A stretch of DNA of 64,000 bases, from contig MU006090.1 in NCBI GenBank assembly GCA_010093705.1, forward strand, positions 1,391,817-1,455,816. Direction: 5' to 3'. This document shows, in pieces, positions 1 through 11,406 of the stretch; within the stretch, counting starts at the first letter, position 1, and each line of letters begins with the position of its first letter. The translations under genes were made by a program, and so were the position numbers. Below the pieces are notes generated by a model. The model saw only the letters and a program-made list of their open reading frames with translations, made no database searches and had not been told where the DNA came from. Origin of the DNA: Patellaria atrata CBS 101060 (Eukaryota; Ascomycota; Dothideomycetes; Patellariales; Patellariaceae).

Positions 1-1035
1 CATAAGCGGCGCGGCCAACGCTGCTTTTCGGAGGATTTGAGCACACCCACCGCACCGTGTGTGAGATGTGAAAGCGCCTACAGACCTGCATGCACGTGGT
101 GTAGCTGTACTGTACCTCCCTACTGTATGTACTATGGAGGTCTTGAGCTTGAGGGATACGGTATGTACAGTACAGATGCCTCGTACATACGAGGCAAGCG
201 GGAGTTTTCTTGTGCACTAGGCGCTTTCGATGTGTTGCTTCGGCTTCTCCGATTACCGGGATCGTGTCGCCGCGCGGTTGGGAGGGATTTGAAGATTCTA
301 CTGTACGAGTAGGTACTGTAAATGTGCAGAAGAGGATCGATGTTACACGACCTTAAAGTACAATATCTTACCGGACGTTGAGACTAATGGGGATTACTGT
401 TTCTGCAGCACTTCATCGCTTGGAAATTAGAAGAACTTCATTCTCCATTCCTTCCCACGTGAGAGCACCGATGCTGGTCTGCTGGATTGCAGATGACAGC
501 TGTCAAATCTTGTAGGATGAAAGGGTACTGCAGTAGACCCATTCGTCCGGTAGACTCCAAAACCTATCTCTCACCATTGGTCAATGTCAATGACGAGAAT
601 CTCTAGTGAGTGCACAGGAGTGACAACACGCGCTACGAGTATAATGTAAGTTAGAATTGAAGTCATAGACGAAAGTTTCTCTCTACCTTACTGCCATGAT
701 ATGAAAGTGGATGATGTCGATTCAGCATCATCAACCTCTCGAAAAGCTCAAGGACGTCGATCTTCCATCTCCCTTACATGTCACCGCTTGTCAATCGAGT
801 CGATTGCAACATAACAGCCAATGATAATATTCACGTACCTGACGCTGAACGACCACAGCGAATGCCGCAATATATTCCATCAATAAGCCGCAAGGTACCT
901 GGTGTAGCTCTTCATAGCTATGCCCTTGCCATTATTACCGATGACGTTTGATTTACAAGCCAGCTCTTCTCACATAAACCTCTGTATGACAAGAACTCGC
1001 CATGGCAGTAGAGCATCTCAGAAGACTCATCCACA
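1..1035. other. Gene-free 5' stretch
   Basis: I see no supportable gene here. A 91-codon open frame at 37-312 has no recognisable domain and runs through repeated GTACTGTAC-like palindromes near 106-131, 161-175 and 299-318, so I do not call it. The last 200 bases probably include the promoter and leader of the yellow-like gene that starts at 1036. Confidence 0.5.
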
Positions 1036-2417
1036 ATGACACTGAAGATGCTATCAAGTGCACAGATAGCAATTGTTGGCCTGCTTGCGAGTGCAATATC
1101 AATTGGAGGCCAAGGGCTGATCACAGACCCCGGTGTTGCTGGACTACCCCTAGAAATAGCCCACCTTTACTACGATCAATCGCCTACAGGTATAGCTGTT
1201 TCTTCAACGGGGCGCATATTCTCCAACTATCTAGCCGGCCTCGATGCAAATAATACGAATAATGGGAGCAATGGCAAGTATCAGGTGGCCGAATTTACGA
1301 GCAATAACACCGAGAAACCGTATCCGAGCCTGGGATGAACACCCCTCCGGGTGGTGCAATTGATTATTGCGAATATCGTCACAGTGAGTTCCGCATGTGG
1401 AGGTCGCCAGCGCAATGTCCAGACTCCTGATCGATCATATTAGCTGCCAAGGGTCTCTCCACCTAATCGGCGTCCAAAGTGTGGTGATAGACTCGCTCGA
1501 CCGTCTCTGGATACTTGATACGGGAAGAGCCCAGACGGAAAATGGGACTCAAGCTACTGCGTCATACGGCGGCCCCAAGCTGATTGGAGTGAATCTCGAA
1601 GATGACACCATCATCAAGACGATCGTATTTCCTCCCAGTGTAGCATATGCAGACTCGTACCTCAACGATATCCGCTTCGATCTTCGAGCAAACGTAACCT
1701 CTTCCGGAGGTGGGATTGCATATATAACTGACTCCAGCGCCCAGCACAGCGGCATCATCATCGTTGATCTCGGTACCGGCGAATCCTGGCGTCATCTAGG
1801 CGGCGCTATGGCCGTTCAACCAGAGGAGAAGTTCGTCCCTTTCGTTTGGGGACAACCTCTCTACCGGGTCCCAGGATCGGAGCAGCCCCTTTCCTATGTC
1901 AATTTTGGTTCTGACGGTATCGCACTGTTGACAGACGGAGAAAACCTCTTCTTCTCGCCGGTCGCTTCGCGCTACATTTACTCAGTCCCCACCGCACGTC
2001 TCCGTGCTAAAGACAAGACATCTGAGGTTTTGGCTCAAGCTGCGATTCAGAGATGGAACCAGAAGGGTGTGAGCGATGGTCTGGAAACGGATACGAATGG
2101 ATACATCTACGCAGGTAACGTCGAACAGAATGCCGTAGTGTTCTTCAACCCAGCAAATGGAACCACGACGCTATTCGTCAGGGATCCGCGCACCAACTGG
2201 GTGGATATGTGTAAGTTTTCAGAGTATAGTCGATCTATTGGGACAATATACTCACATATTTCCAGTTTCCGTCGCTACGGACAGATATATCTACTTCACG
2301 GTGAATCAACTGCATATGTCGAAGTCGTACTATCCCGGGACTGATAGACGCGTGAAGCCTTGCGCGGCTTTTAGAGCGCTATTACCAGATGGAGGTACCA
2401 AAGTGAATCTCTCGTAG
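1036..2417 (+). CDS. Yellow/major royal jelly-like secreted protein, frame-disrupted
   Basis: The protein begins with a signal peptide (residues 1-26, hydrophobic core around AIVGLLASA) followed by the six-bladed propeller pattern of the yellow/MRJP family: 'HLIGVQSVVID', 'LWILDTGR', 'YLNDIRFD', 'AYITDSS', 'DGLETDTNGYIYAGN' and 'DPRTNWVDM'. Fungal members are secreted and have no settled function. Exon 1 starts at 1036. An intron of about 1384-1451 (GTGAGT donor) and one at 2211-2265 (GTAAGT...CCAG) separate the exons; the last exon ends at 2417. The frame breaks near 1331: the family block 'MNTPPGGAIDY' is intact from 1335 but one base out of frame with the preceding 'EKPYPSL'. The gene is therefore either a recent pseudogene or carries a one-base sequence error. 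The family call is firm; functionality is not. Confidence 0.75.
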
Positions 2418-4682
2418 ATACCCCTGAGGTGTCTTGGCATCATTGGTATCTGTACTGTAAGATGTGCCGAGTATATGCAACTGAGATTAGTACGCTCGGT
2501 ATTCCGGAATCATTGTAATCTTATCTGTATATATCTAACGCTTTTATTGTAATGTCCTCCACAATGATAAGATTAATACATATTTTCTGTATTATAGCTC
2601 TTCAGTTTGCATGTGAGTATACAGCTAATATCATTACGCACTTAGCTGGAGCTCCATCGCCGTTCCTCGTTGATGTACAGCGAATGCACACGTCTCGTGC
2701 CGTCGTGAATTGGCGCTCTTGCCGTACAACGCACACGTTGGCGTTCACGTTCGAAAGGAACTTGGATGATCTATATATCGCTCGCCGACTATATAGGGAT
2801 AAGTGCTTTTCTGCTACCGTACATCTGAAGAAAAATCTTCCTTACGCATCGCTACTATGAGGTGGATTGACGAATCACGTCTAAGTGCGAGTTTATAAGC
2901 AATATAAGGCAGGAATAGGGGTTTTTTGTACGACATACCGCGGACAATAACGGCGCAGATTCTAGTTCCGATATATACCAGATAAGACTCATAAGAACTC
3001 CCTGGATGTTGTACTCTCGTGTAATTCGCGGATTGTTGAAAGATGACCTGGAAACTGAACTTTGTCCTTTGATGTCTGGAATCCCCGTTCAGCCAGTATC
3101 GGCCGAGATGGTTGTTCTACTAGCTTGTAATGCAGATATGTGATCCTGAGCACCCTGTTCTGGGAGTTCAGAGAGAATGTGGCCAACGACAAGCTGAAGG
3201 TATCTCACCTCTTGAAATGGATTCCTAATAGGATAAGCTAGTGGGAATTGAGATCTATTCGCTCTATACTATTCTAGGAATCACTTTTAGATGAATGTCA
3301 CTCCTGGGTGTCAATATATTGAGTTGAAGAGTAAGGTATCACCATCGAAAGGTAGAGCTCCGTACTCATCAAACAACTGAATGCTAGAAAGAAAGCCTTC
3401 ATCAAAATTATGGTCAAGTAATCACTAAGGTAATGCGATATAAATAAAAAAAATAAATCAAAGAGTAAGAAAACAAAAAAGAATCCACCTTTCGGTGCTT
3501 ATCGCGGTAGATGCACGGCATTATGAAACTATACCAAGCGCGCCCTAGTGGACTCGAACATGAAACTAAAGGTGAGTTGAGTCGCTGACGGATGTCTCCC
3601 CCAACTAGACCATATGACCAGGTTTTGATACCGACATATTTCTCCGCGGGCAAATATGTAGATGGTTACCAGCAAACGGAAAGAGCTACCGAGACTTGGC
3701 GAAAAGGAGAGGGAAAGGGAAGCAGCGGGTTTAGGGGAAGGAACGACAGAGCTGTTATCTTGCTCTTGAACCTGTACACGTGATTTATGAATGGGTAGTA
3801 TTTGATGATAATGGAAATCCGCTGAATGGCTCCAGGTTCGAGCTATCACAAGGAAAAAGGTGAACATAACAGTAAGAGAAGTCTGTCCCCTATCCTCGAT
3901 GAAGATTAAAAGGAAATTCGCCCAATGCTTAGATTTCCTTAAGCACAAATTCAGATACTAAGTACTGGTGTAGCTTGGATCTAGATAAGGAATCACACCA
4001 GGTTTTGACTTGTTGGAACAGACTATGACATTTTATATGGACACTAACTATAGGACACGGACATTAGGAATTTGATGATCTCTGGTGTGAGAATAGTGTG
4101 AGAACAGGGTGGTAATCTGATGTGGATGAATTCGTTTATCATGATTTTGATAAAGTCCGTTAGCTGAGCATACCGCCAAGGTGAAGCTCTTACTTTATGT
4201 TACTTCTGTCTTTTCAATTCGTTGACTATGTGATTTCACTGGATGACTACTGCTTAACTCTGGAAAAAAGTAAAAATTAGAACGTGGATTAGAGAAAACT
4301 TGCATTCAGATGAAGATCACGTCTTCGCAAAGTAACGGATCCACGGGAGAGATAAAGTAGAAGATAGATGACTTGTTCTCACTGCTCTTCAAATCACCGG
4401 AAATCAGTTAAAAGGAGTTTATCACATAACACTGAACTTTACGCGAATACAGGTGCAACCGTCGCAAAATTCCAACAGGTAGTTCCACCTTCTCATAACG
4501 CCATCATTGTCTGCTCGTATGGAGACTCTCTAACCTAAGCAATCAATCCTCCCATAGAGTGCTTCAAACGCCAATCCCATGCATATCCGATCCGCCCCCG
4601 GATCCTGGGGATTAATGCACACCAAACACATGGATAGAGAAGAGAAACAGATGGTGAACAGTGGGAGGATGTTCTTGAACAG
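2418..4682. other. Gene-poor intergenic region
   Basis: No coding region is supported between the yellow-like gene and the sirtuin stop. A 102-codon plus-strand frame (2552-2860) and a 139-codon minus-strand frame (3529-3948) show no domain; the latter overlaps the Pol III-like element listed separately. A short A/T-rich patch lies at 3435-3480. Otherwise I see nothing definite. Confidence 0.5.
3475..3620 (-). ncRNA. Candidate Pol III transcript with tRNA-like A and B boxes
   Basis: Read on the minus strand, an A-box match TGGTCTAGTTGG (3612-3601) is followed by a B-box match GTTCGAGTCC (3559-3550). A hairpin with a GAAA tetraloop, CACCGAAAGGTG, sits at 3497-3486, and an oligo-T run at 3480-3475 could be a Pol III terminator. 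The sequence starts like a tRNA (GGTCATATGG, possible D-stem GTCT/AGAC), but I cannot fold an anticodon arm, the T-stem does not pair and the acceptor ends do not match. It is not a normal tRNA. It may be a tRNA-derived relic or SINE head, or a short structured Pol III RNA. Confidence 0.3.
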
Positions 4683-6552
4683 TTAGTCGACAAGCATCGC
4701 AAGATTTGGAGGCAGGCGTGCAGTGGGTGAAATCGTGCCATCCGGTCGATATATTGCATGGGGCTGAGGAGAAATGGTGATCTTTTCCGGTCTGACGGGC
4801 TCTGAATATGGTGGTGACGTGTTATTTCGAGCAGCCTGAGGAGAGAGTGGAACCATCGGTCCAGGCGCTTGTGATAAGGACGGCAAGCTTTCTTTTCTAG
4901 TTTTGCTCTGGCCTTTCGATTTGGTTTGGTTCGTTTGTGAAGTTGCCTTGGAAACTTTGAGAACATTGCTGATCTTCTGGTTGGTGATTGCTTGCTTCTT
5001 GGTTGCTGCGGGTCTCCGTTTGACTGCTGGTTTGGTAGTCTTCGGAGCGGCCTTCTTCTTCTCGGGAGCCTTTTTGCCTCCCTTCGTATTTGCTGATGCG
5101 CTCTTTTTCGTGGGAGTGGAAGGTTGTTCCTGTCCGGATAGTTTCCCAGTTGACAGCGCGATTTCATCCAGAACCATTGGTTTAAGTCGAGGGCTCGACA
5201 CAGGTGTGAGCATTCCTTGAATTCTGTCAAGTGTCCTATTCTTGGTGGGAGAAGGAATTTCGACCGAGACTTCGCATGCATCCTTCTTCTGCTTTACTTC
5301 CTCATCGGTAACCTTTGTAAGGTCTAAGGGTTCATCTTCGTCTGGTAGTGCAGCCTGTCTAGCAACTTCATCACATGGTCCTTTCACCACGATATCCCAA
5401 CAATTCTCGAGATCTTTCCCAATCGGGACTGGATCGTTATTGATCCAAATAGAAAGACCATCTCGGCTATCTCTCACTATATTGCACATTTCGCGGGCAA
5501 TTCGACGAACCCCAGGGACTTTCAAGGTAGTCCCAACTACGATCACTGCGTCAGGTCGTCGACGCAAGTCCGAAGCCGTTACAGATCCGATAGCCTCACC
5601 GTCTGGATTGTGCTCGTTATAGAGCACCATTCGGGGGCGCAATCGTCCAATGCCTTGGCCTCTTTTGCTCGCAAGTTCACGAGCTAATTCGTCGTTTTTG
5701 CAATCTCCACAAGGTGGTGGAGTTGGGCCCTCAAACTTTTCCGGCTGAAACTTCGAAAGTTTATGACACTTAGTGCATACCATGTGATCAAGTCCGCCGT
5801 GAAGTTGAATGGTCTTTGGCCAAGGGCCCTTCTTTGGAAGAGGGACTTCCGTCGCAAGACTTTTAGACTTGATGTCTATTCCGTCTACATTCTGAGTGTA
5901 GAGACGAAGAAGGCGCTTCTCTTTTGCGAGTCTCGCGAGCATTTTGTGGAACAGGGTAGGTTCAGCGGACTTTGTAAGTTGGGAGAGCGAGCGAACCATA
6001 TCATGGAAGGAGGATGTTGAAGAGTCATCACTGTAGACTGATGCGTCAAAAAGATCCTTGCCAGAAGACTTCAGTTTGTATTGTGACCGCAATGAGTTAA
6101 AGAGGCCTTTGGAAGATCGAAAGTCGGGTACTAAAACGTGTGTTAGCGACCGTAAACGGACAGGCGATGGGGTGTAAGCACATACTTCCAGCAGAGACGG
6201 ATATTCCAGCACCGGCAATTACGACAATTTTTCGCTTTTTGTGTAGACATTTCAATAACCGAGCGAGGATTGCTTTATGATCGAGGTCGAATTCGTCAGT
6301 GCTTAGGTCGAGGTATTCGGTTGTTCGCTCTTTCGGTTCCGTAACCCGCCTTTTCTTCTTTGGGGGACCCTCGTCATCGCCAGCACTCGAAGTTTGACGC
6401 GACATATCTTCCGGAAGTGGAGAGGACTCTGTCGAAGAGGACTGTTGAGAAGAATAAGGAGTAGGATACAGAAGATCAGGCGGGGGAGATGGTGAAAGAG
6501 ATGCAGGCGAGCTCAACCGGGAGCTCGCATCGGAGAGGGCGTCGATATCCAT
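4683..6552 (-). CDS. hst4: Sirtuin, Hst3/Hst4-type NAD-dependent histone deacetylase
   Basis: This gene encodes a nuclear class I sirtuin. Family members Hst3/Hst4 remove acetyl groups from histone H3 lysine 56 using NAD. Exons are 6552-6186 and 6130-4683, with a GTATGT...TTTTAG intron whose removal restores 'GAGISVSAGIPDFRSSKG'. The protein is 604 aa. Visible parts: an acidic/serine-rich N-terminus, a basic NLS (PPKKKRRV, about 63-70), the NAD loop GAGIS (about 113-117), 'TQNVDGID' (about 201), catalytic His in 'QLHGG' (about 233), a zinc site of two Cys-X2-Cys pairs ('CTKC', 'CGDC'), 'GTTLKVPGVRR' and 'INNDPV'. The C-terminal ~200 residues are basic, proline/lysine-rich and probably disordered. 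It is divergent from MED16. The family call is firm; choosing Hst3 or Hst4 is not possible here. Confidence 0.93.
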
Positions 6553-7673
6553 TGTAAGAAAGAGGAGGTTCGTCGCACGACAAGCGAGAGTGTATATACC
6601 GGTATTAGATAAGTGGAACTAAATCATGAGCTTAAATGGTCGGTAAAATGTCGCGCATTTGGGTCCGGGAACAAAGAAGCAACGCGACGTGGTCGTGATT
6701 GCTTTCAGTGAGTGAAGGGAGAGGAAAGGGAAGCGGGTGGTAGAGCAAAAGGATGACGGGGAGGTGAGAGGGTGAGAGGGTGAGAGGTGGTTTGTTGCCA
6801 AACTCGCTCGATTTGGGGATTGGCGGCTCCCGGAAAATCAGGGACGGATGCTCCACCCAAACGAACAGTAAACAGACCAGTGCGACCACTTGTTTTGCTT
6901 CAAATATGGACGATCCTTAACTTTATTTTGGCCTCTAGTCAAAAAGATAACACTGCAGACAACTCAAAGAATTGACTGAAAGATTTATATATGCTCTGAT
7001 CCTTATATATCGGGCGAATGCAGTATTCACGCCCAATGACTCCTCTTATTGTGTCATTGAAGGTATTGTCCTTACCCATTGTCATCGTCAGGAATGAAAT
7101 GATTCTCCCACCTAAAGGCAGATAGCGTAAAGCTCTTTATCGTACAGTCGTATTTGATCTTTCCCCTTTTGCAACCAATCGTAATTTATATTGAAATAAG
7201 ATGATACAATAATTTCTATACTTACTGCACCATAAAGTAGATGTTAACTTCCCCTAAGCGCGAGTCGTTCTATTTTCGCGCGTCTCACGTATCTTCGCTT
7301 ATTCGCTTATCTCTCTCTGTCCGCGCATTTTCTCCTACTGGTCAATACCTCCCAAGGTCCCGTCAGACCTCGTATCCCACACCTCTCACGAGACTGTCAC
7401 CACTTACCACTGGATCACAGCTATTGTACTGGCTACTTTTTCTTTACACATCAGCTCTGAATATGTCGTGAGTAGGTGACGCGTATCGACTCAGTTTACC
7501 ATCGAGTCTTGTGAGAAAACTTGACTATGCCTTCCTAACCTCACTCTTTCCGTTCGCCTTGAGGTTCGTTTTCTTCATCTAAGGCTGCTCTATATCCCCT
7601 TATCGTATGGTCTTTATGTACAATCATTGTCAGGATTTAATGGTACTATTATAGTGCATGTATTCTATCTGAG
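6553..7673. promoter_or_regulatory. Divergent intergenic region, sirtuin / MED16
   Basis: This 1.1-kb gap separates the two divergent start codons. It holds no coding region I can support; a 76-codon frame at 7241-7471 has no recognisable content and probably lies in the MED16 leader. An ACGCGT hexamer occurs near 7479. Both promoters presumably lie here, but I see no distinct core element. Confidence 0.4.
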
Positions 7674-10600
7674 ATGCCTTTGATGATGGAGGACGATCAG
7701 TACATGGAAGACCTCTTCGGAGATTCTGAAACTGTTCAACTACCTACATTCACTACCCTCAAAGGCTTATCTCAGCGTCTAGATGAACTACAGGAGAGTG
7801 GTTGCTGTCAGTAAGTCTACTAATAGACCTAGTATATCAGTCAAAAGTCCCTTAATCCACTCGATACGCCGCTCACCCGTTTTCTAGGAAAATTGCATGG
7901 TCTAAGGCCGGAGGTATCGCAACTATTACCCGCGACGGACGTGGAATAACGTTGCGAGCACTTGTACGAAACCCAGAAAATGGAAAATGGGAACTCAGCG
8001 ATGAGATACCCATACAGATACCAGAGTCACATGATGACCATTGCTTCGTTCACCTAGCCTGGAGTTACATGGGCAATGATCTTGCAGTCGTTGACGATGC
8101 CGGCCGGATTATGATTTTCTCTACTGAGACAGTACTTGGTAAAATGAACATCAGCCGATCAAGTGCCGTTGATTCGGAAGATGAGTTAGGGGCTATTGTG
8201 GGCTTATATTGGCTACCTGTCGCGCCTCACAAGGAAAAAGTACCTTTACATCATCCATTCGATCAATCACATCTAACGTGGATCTAGTCCGCAGTGTTCT
8301 GGTCTGGACAACGTGATAGTGATCAATGGGTTTACCGTATGTCTCATCACCTTCCAGCCGGTCCGCACAATCCGGTTCAGAATAGGTCTGCACTAGTATG
8401 CGTTACAAGGAGCGGGACTGTCCGATTACTGTACCAGCAAGTCGATGGACAATGGCTCGAAACTGTCACTGAGCTAGAGAATATCACCACTGCTTCTGAA
8501 ACCTTGACTCATGCGTCGTTTACTGAACATAGTAATGTACAGAAAGCCGGTAAATCCGAAGAGAATGGTGAGATAACCAGGGTCCTTTTTGTTCGGACAT
8601 AGCTCTAAAGTAATCTTTAGATGACTCTCTCTTTTTAGCTATACACGACACATCTGGTCTGGTTAGATTATACAGAATCAAAATCAATTGGAATGGGTTT
8701 CCCCAGCAACCGAACCAGACTCCTGCTTTTGCAACAATGTCTCTGAAGACGGAAGATCATTGTTTCCCGAGCCGACCAAGTGGGGAATTTGATGGCCAAA
8801 ATCTACCCTCCTCCCGCCAACTAACCTACCTCGAGATGATTCCAATAGCACTTGAGCAGAGAGAAGTAACTTCCTTGACTATCATGGCTGTGTTCTCATC
8901 CGCTCCTATGCCACCAAGTCTGATGGACACTACACAGCAAGCACATAGCCCGTCGAGTGTAATTGTCCGATGGGACTTCCAACAGACGATGAATAAGCTT
9001 CATCCGAGTTTCGATCAACTGAGCTCCAAAAAAAAGCCAGCTACTAGTATAGATGCCAGGGTAAGCATCCTGATGTGCTCGTCATAATTTGTGTTAACCC
9101 CCTGTTAGAAGTCATTTGTATTAAAGCGACATCCCGACGTTGTAACTAATAATGTAGTACTTGCAGTCTTCCCGCTGATACAGAACACTCTGTACGCATT
9201 CTATCTGGGCGACGGTAGCGTAGAGTTCCGGAGCAGGAATTCGATGGAGCCTGTGGCTGCGGACTACAACAATGACCTAGTCAGCTCCCTTCCCCAAGCA
9301 GGGTTTGGATTTCCAATAGATGAAGCAGGTATTTGAACTTACTTGATTCGTTCCTGTCGACATGGTTAACGCTATTCAGGAATTCAGACTGCACTCTCGC
9401 CAAATTTCTGTCTAGCAGCAGTTATGAAGGCTGATGGCTCAGTCCACTTGAAAAGGATGGAGTATACATTAGGCTCGCTGGCTACTGCTGACGATGATCC
9501 GAAATACTCCGCTGCTGCTGCAGCTATAGCTTTGCAACACGGTTCTGCTTGCTATCAATACTTCATCAGCGATGATCTGTTTGCTATGATCCCAGAAGAT
9601 ATAAGCCCATCATTTAGACGAAAGCTACTAAGTTTGATTTATAAAGGCCTCAACAATAACCTCGACTTCACAGCCGAAGAGACACAACAGAGGCAGTCAC
9701 AGAACCTCTTCCGCTCCCCAACCTTACACAAATGCCTCAGCGCGCAATGCATTCTCGGTTCCAGCACCCCCTTCAAACGCGACTACGCCGCCAAAGTCTC
9801 CTGGGTGACTATGAACATCCGTCTCTCCACCTACATCCTCACCATGACCGTAAAAAATAACCAACCCCTAGATGCCGACGTCGCCATCTCCGTCGTCGGC
9901 ATAATCCGCTGGTGCGGCGACCTCATGGCTTATCTAATCGGCGAACTCATGGACGCCGCCAATGCCCTCCGCGGCCACGAAGACGACCTCGAAGCCATCC
10001 ACGCGCACATCGTCACGACAAACTCGCCCGCTCTTCCGTTACTCTTGTCGTCAATACCAAGACTGCTGTTGAGATATGCCTTGAGGCCACTAAGATACGC
10101 ACAAGGTCATGCCGCCCAAGCAGCTAAAAATGCCACCCCTACCGCCGCAACCCGCGCAGCCCGCGCAGCCTTCGCAACGCTCCTTCAACTCTCTGCCGCG
10201 CGGCCTGTCCAGCCCCCCGTCTTCGACGAGCTGATCGGCGCCGTCGACTCCGCTATCCGCAACGCTTACAAGGACGCCGGCCTCGACGAAAAAGCCCGCG
10301 GCTTCGCCGAACGCGAGTTGCTCACCCGCGGCGAAGTCCCCGGCCCCCTCGCCAAAGTGGTTAAGTCCCTCCTGACGGAAATGCTCGACAAGACGATCTC
10401 CGACGCGAGCGTTGATGCCGCGCGTGTGCGCTGGACCGATACCGTCACGTTAGGGGTTACCGACGATGAGAAAGCGCGGAGATGGTGGAAGAGCCATACG
10501 TGGGATATCATCCGGAAGTGTACGCTACCGGAGGGCCGGAGGTTGAGGAGGTGCGCGCGGTGTTGTGGGGTCATGGAGGATGCGGGACCGGTGGGGAGCG

Positions 10601-10731
10601 TGTATGGGAAGGACGAGAAGGGGTCTAGCGCGGAGAGGGGGGGATTGCACCAGTGGGTCTACACGACGCAGAAGATCTGCGTGTGTTCGGGGAGTTGGGG
10701 CGTTGGGGGCTTCAGTGGGGTTGGGAAGTGA
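7674..10731 (+). CDS. med16: Mediator complex subunit 16 (Sin4/Med16)
   Basis: This is the tail-module Mediator subunit that links activators to RNA polymerase II. Six exons close in frame: 7674-7810, 7888-8239, 8288-8567, 8639-9060, 9109-9328 and 9380-10731 (920 aa). Recognisable family blocks are the N-terminal 'LDELQESGCCQKIAWSKAG', beta-propeller stretches such as 'LAWSYMGNDLAVVDDAGRI' and 'SGLVRLYRIKINWN', and a helical C-terminal half ending in a cysteine-rich segment ('RRCARCCGVMED...QKICVCSGSW') typical of fungal Med16. The start was chosen because it begins the acidic 'MPLMMEDDQYMEDLF' leader that precedes the conserved region. The last exon becomes markedly GC-rich after about 9700, unlike the first exons. 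It is divergent from the sirtuin gene. Confidence 0.92.
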
Positions 10732-10825
10732 GCGTTTGGAAAAGTCATATTGGAAACATCGTAAAAGTAGTTGGGAAATGTGTGATTTGTTTACGTATCT
10801 CGTTTTATCTTACATCGCTCTATAT

Positions 10826-11406
10826 CTATTGCTTCTTCGCACTCTCTGCGCCCTCGTTCTGCATCCCCTCACACCCGGTTGCGCGGCCTAGCATCTCTTC
10901 GGGCTTTCCATAACCCTGGTTTTGCGGCTCGCGGCCCTCGCTCGCGTGTTTCATGTCTTCGACCGCTTGGGACTTTTGCTGCGCGCCGGATTGTTGCCAT
11001 TCTTGGGAGCCGGTCACGCTGCCGATAGTTTCCTTAAAAAGGGCGTTAGTGGGAGGTTTTGTTACGGATACGGTGAGTGTGTTGGAGGGATGCTGGGTAA
11101 GAACTGGCGAAGGTGGGGGAGATATGGTGTAGGCTGTATAGCAAGTATAAAGGGGTTAATGGGTGCGAGGTTTGGGCGAGGGGAGACGCGTACGGAGAGT
11201 GTACAGTGGGGAGAAATTTGATTCTCGGGAAGGGGAATATGTACAGCGACGGTACAAGAACATGAACATGAAAGTGAGAATTGTATCAAGGGAAAGGAAG
11301 AGGTGTGTCAAGCAGGGGAGCACGGGATACATACGACAGCGGCTGCTTTGACGTATTCCGCATGGCTGGCAACGAGGCCGGGTTGTTGGTTATTGTTCGA
11401 GGACAT
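10826..11406 (-). CDS. CsbD-like small stress protein
   Basis: Two exons, 11406-11335 and 11032-10826, give a 92-aa hydrophilic protein that starts 'MSSNNNQQPGLVASHAEYVK' and continues 'ETIGSVTGSQEW'. This matches the short fungal proteins with a CsbD-like domain, related to the cruciform-DNA-binding protein Hmp1. Glutamine- and lysine-rich helical repeats ('GAQQKSQAVEDMKHAS', 'CEGMQNEGAESAKKQ') are typical. Family members are often stress-induced, but their biochemical role is unsettled. The donor is GTATGT, the acceptor TTTTTAAG, and the phase is 0. The 302-nt intron is unusually long for this genome and could hide an alternative exon. The gene is convergent with MED16, about 95 bases away. 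Confidence 0.82.

Noticed and set aside
37-312. 91-codon open frame at the window start
   Set aside because: Low-complexity Cys/Arg/Tyr-rich translation over palindromic repeats; no domain and no conserved look.
3529-3948. 139-codon minus-strand frame
   Set aside because: No domain, and it overlaps the Pol III-like element; composition does not resemble the window's real genes.
7241-7471. 76-codon frame upstream of MED16
   Set aside because: Ser/Thr/Pro-rich translation as expected from a pyrimidine-rich leader; no link in frame to MED16 is needed.
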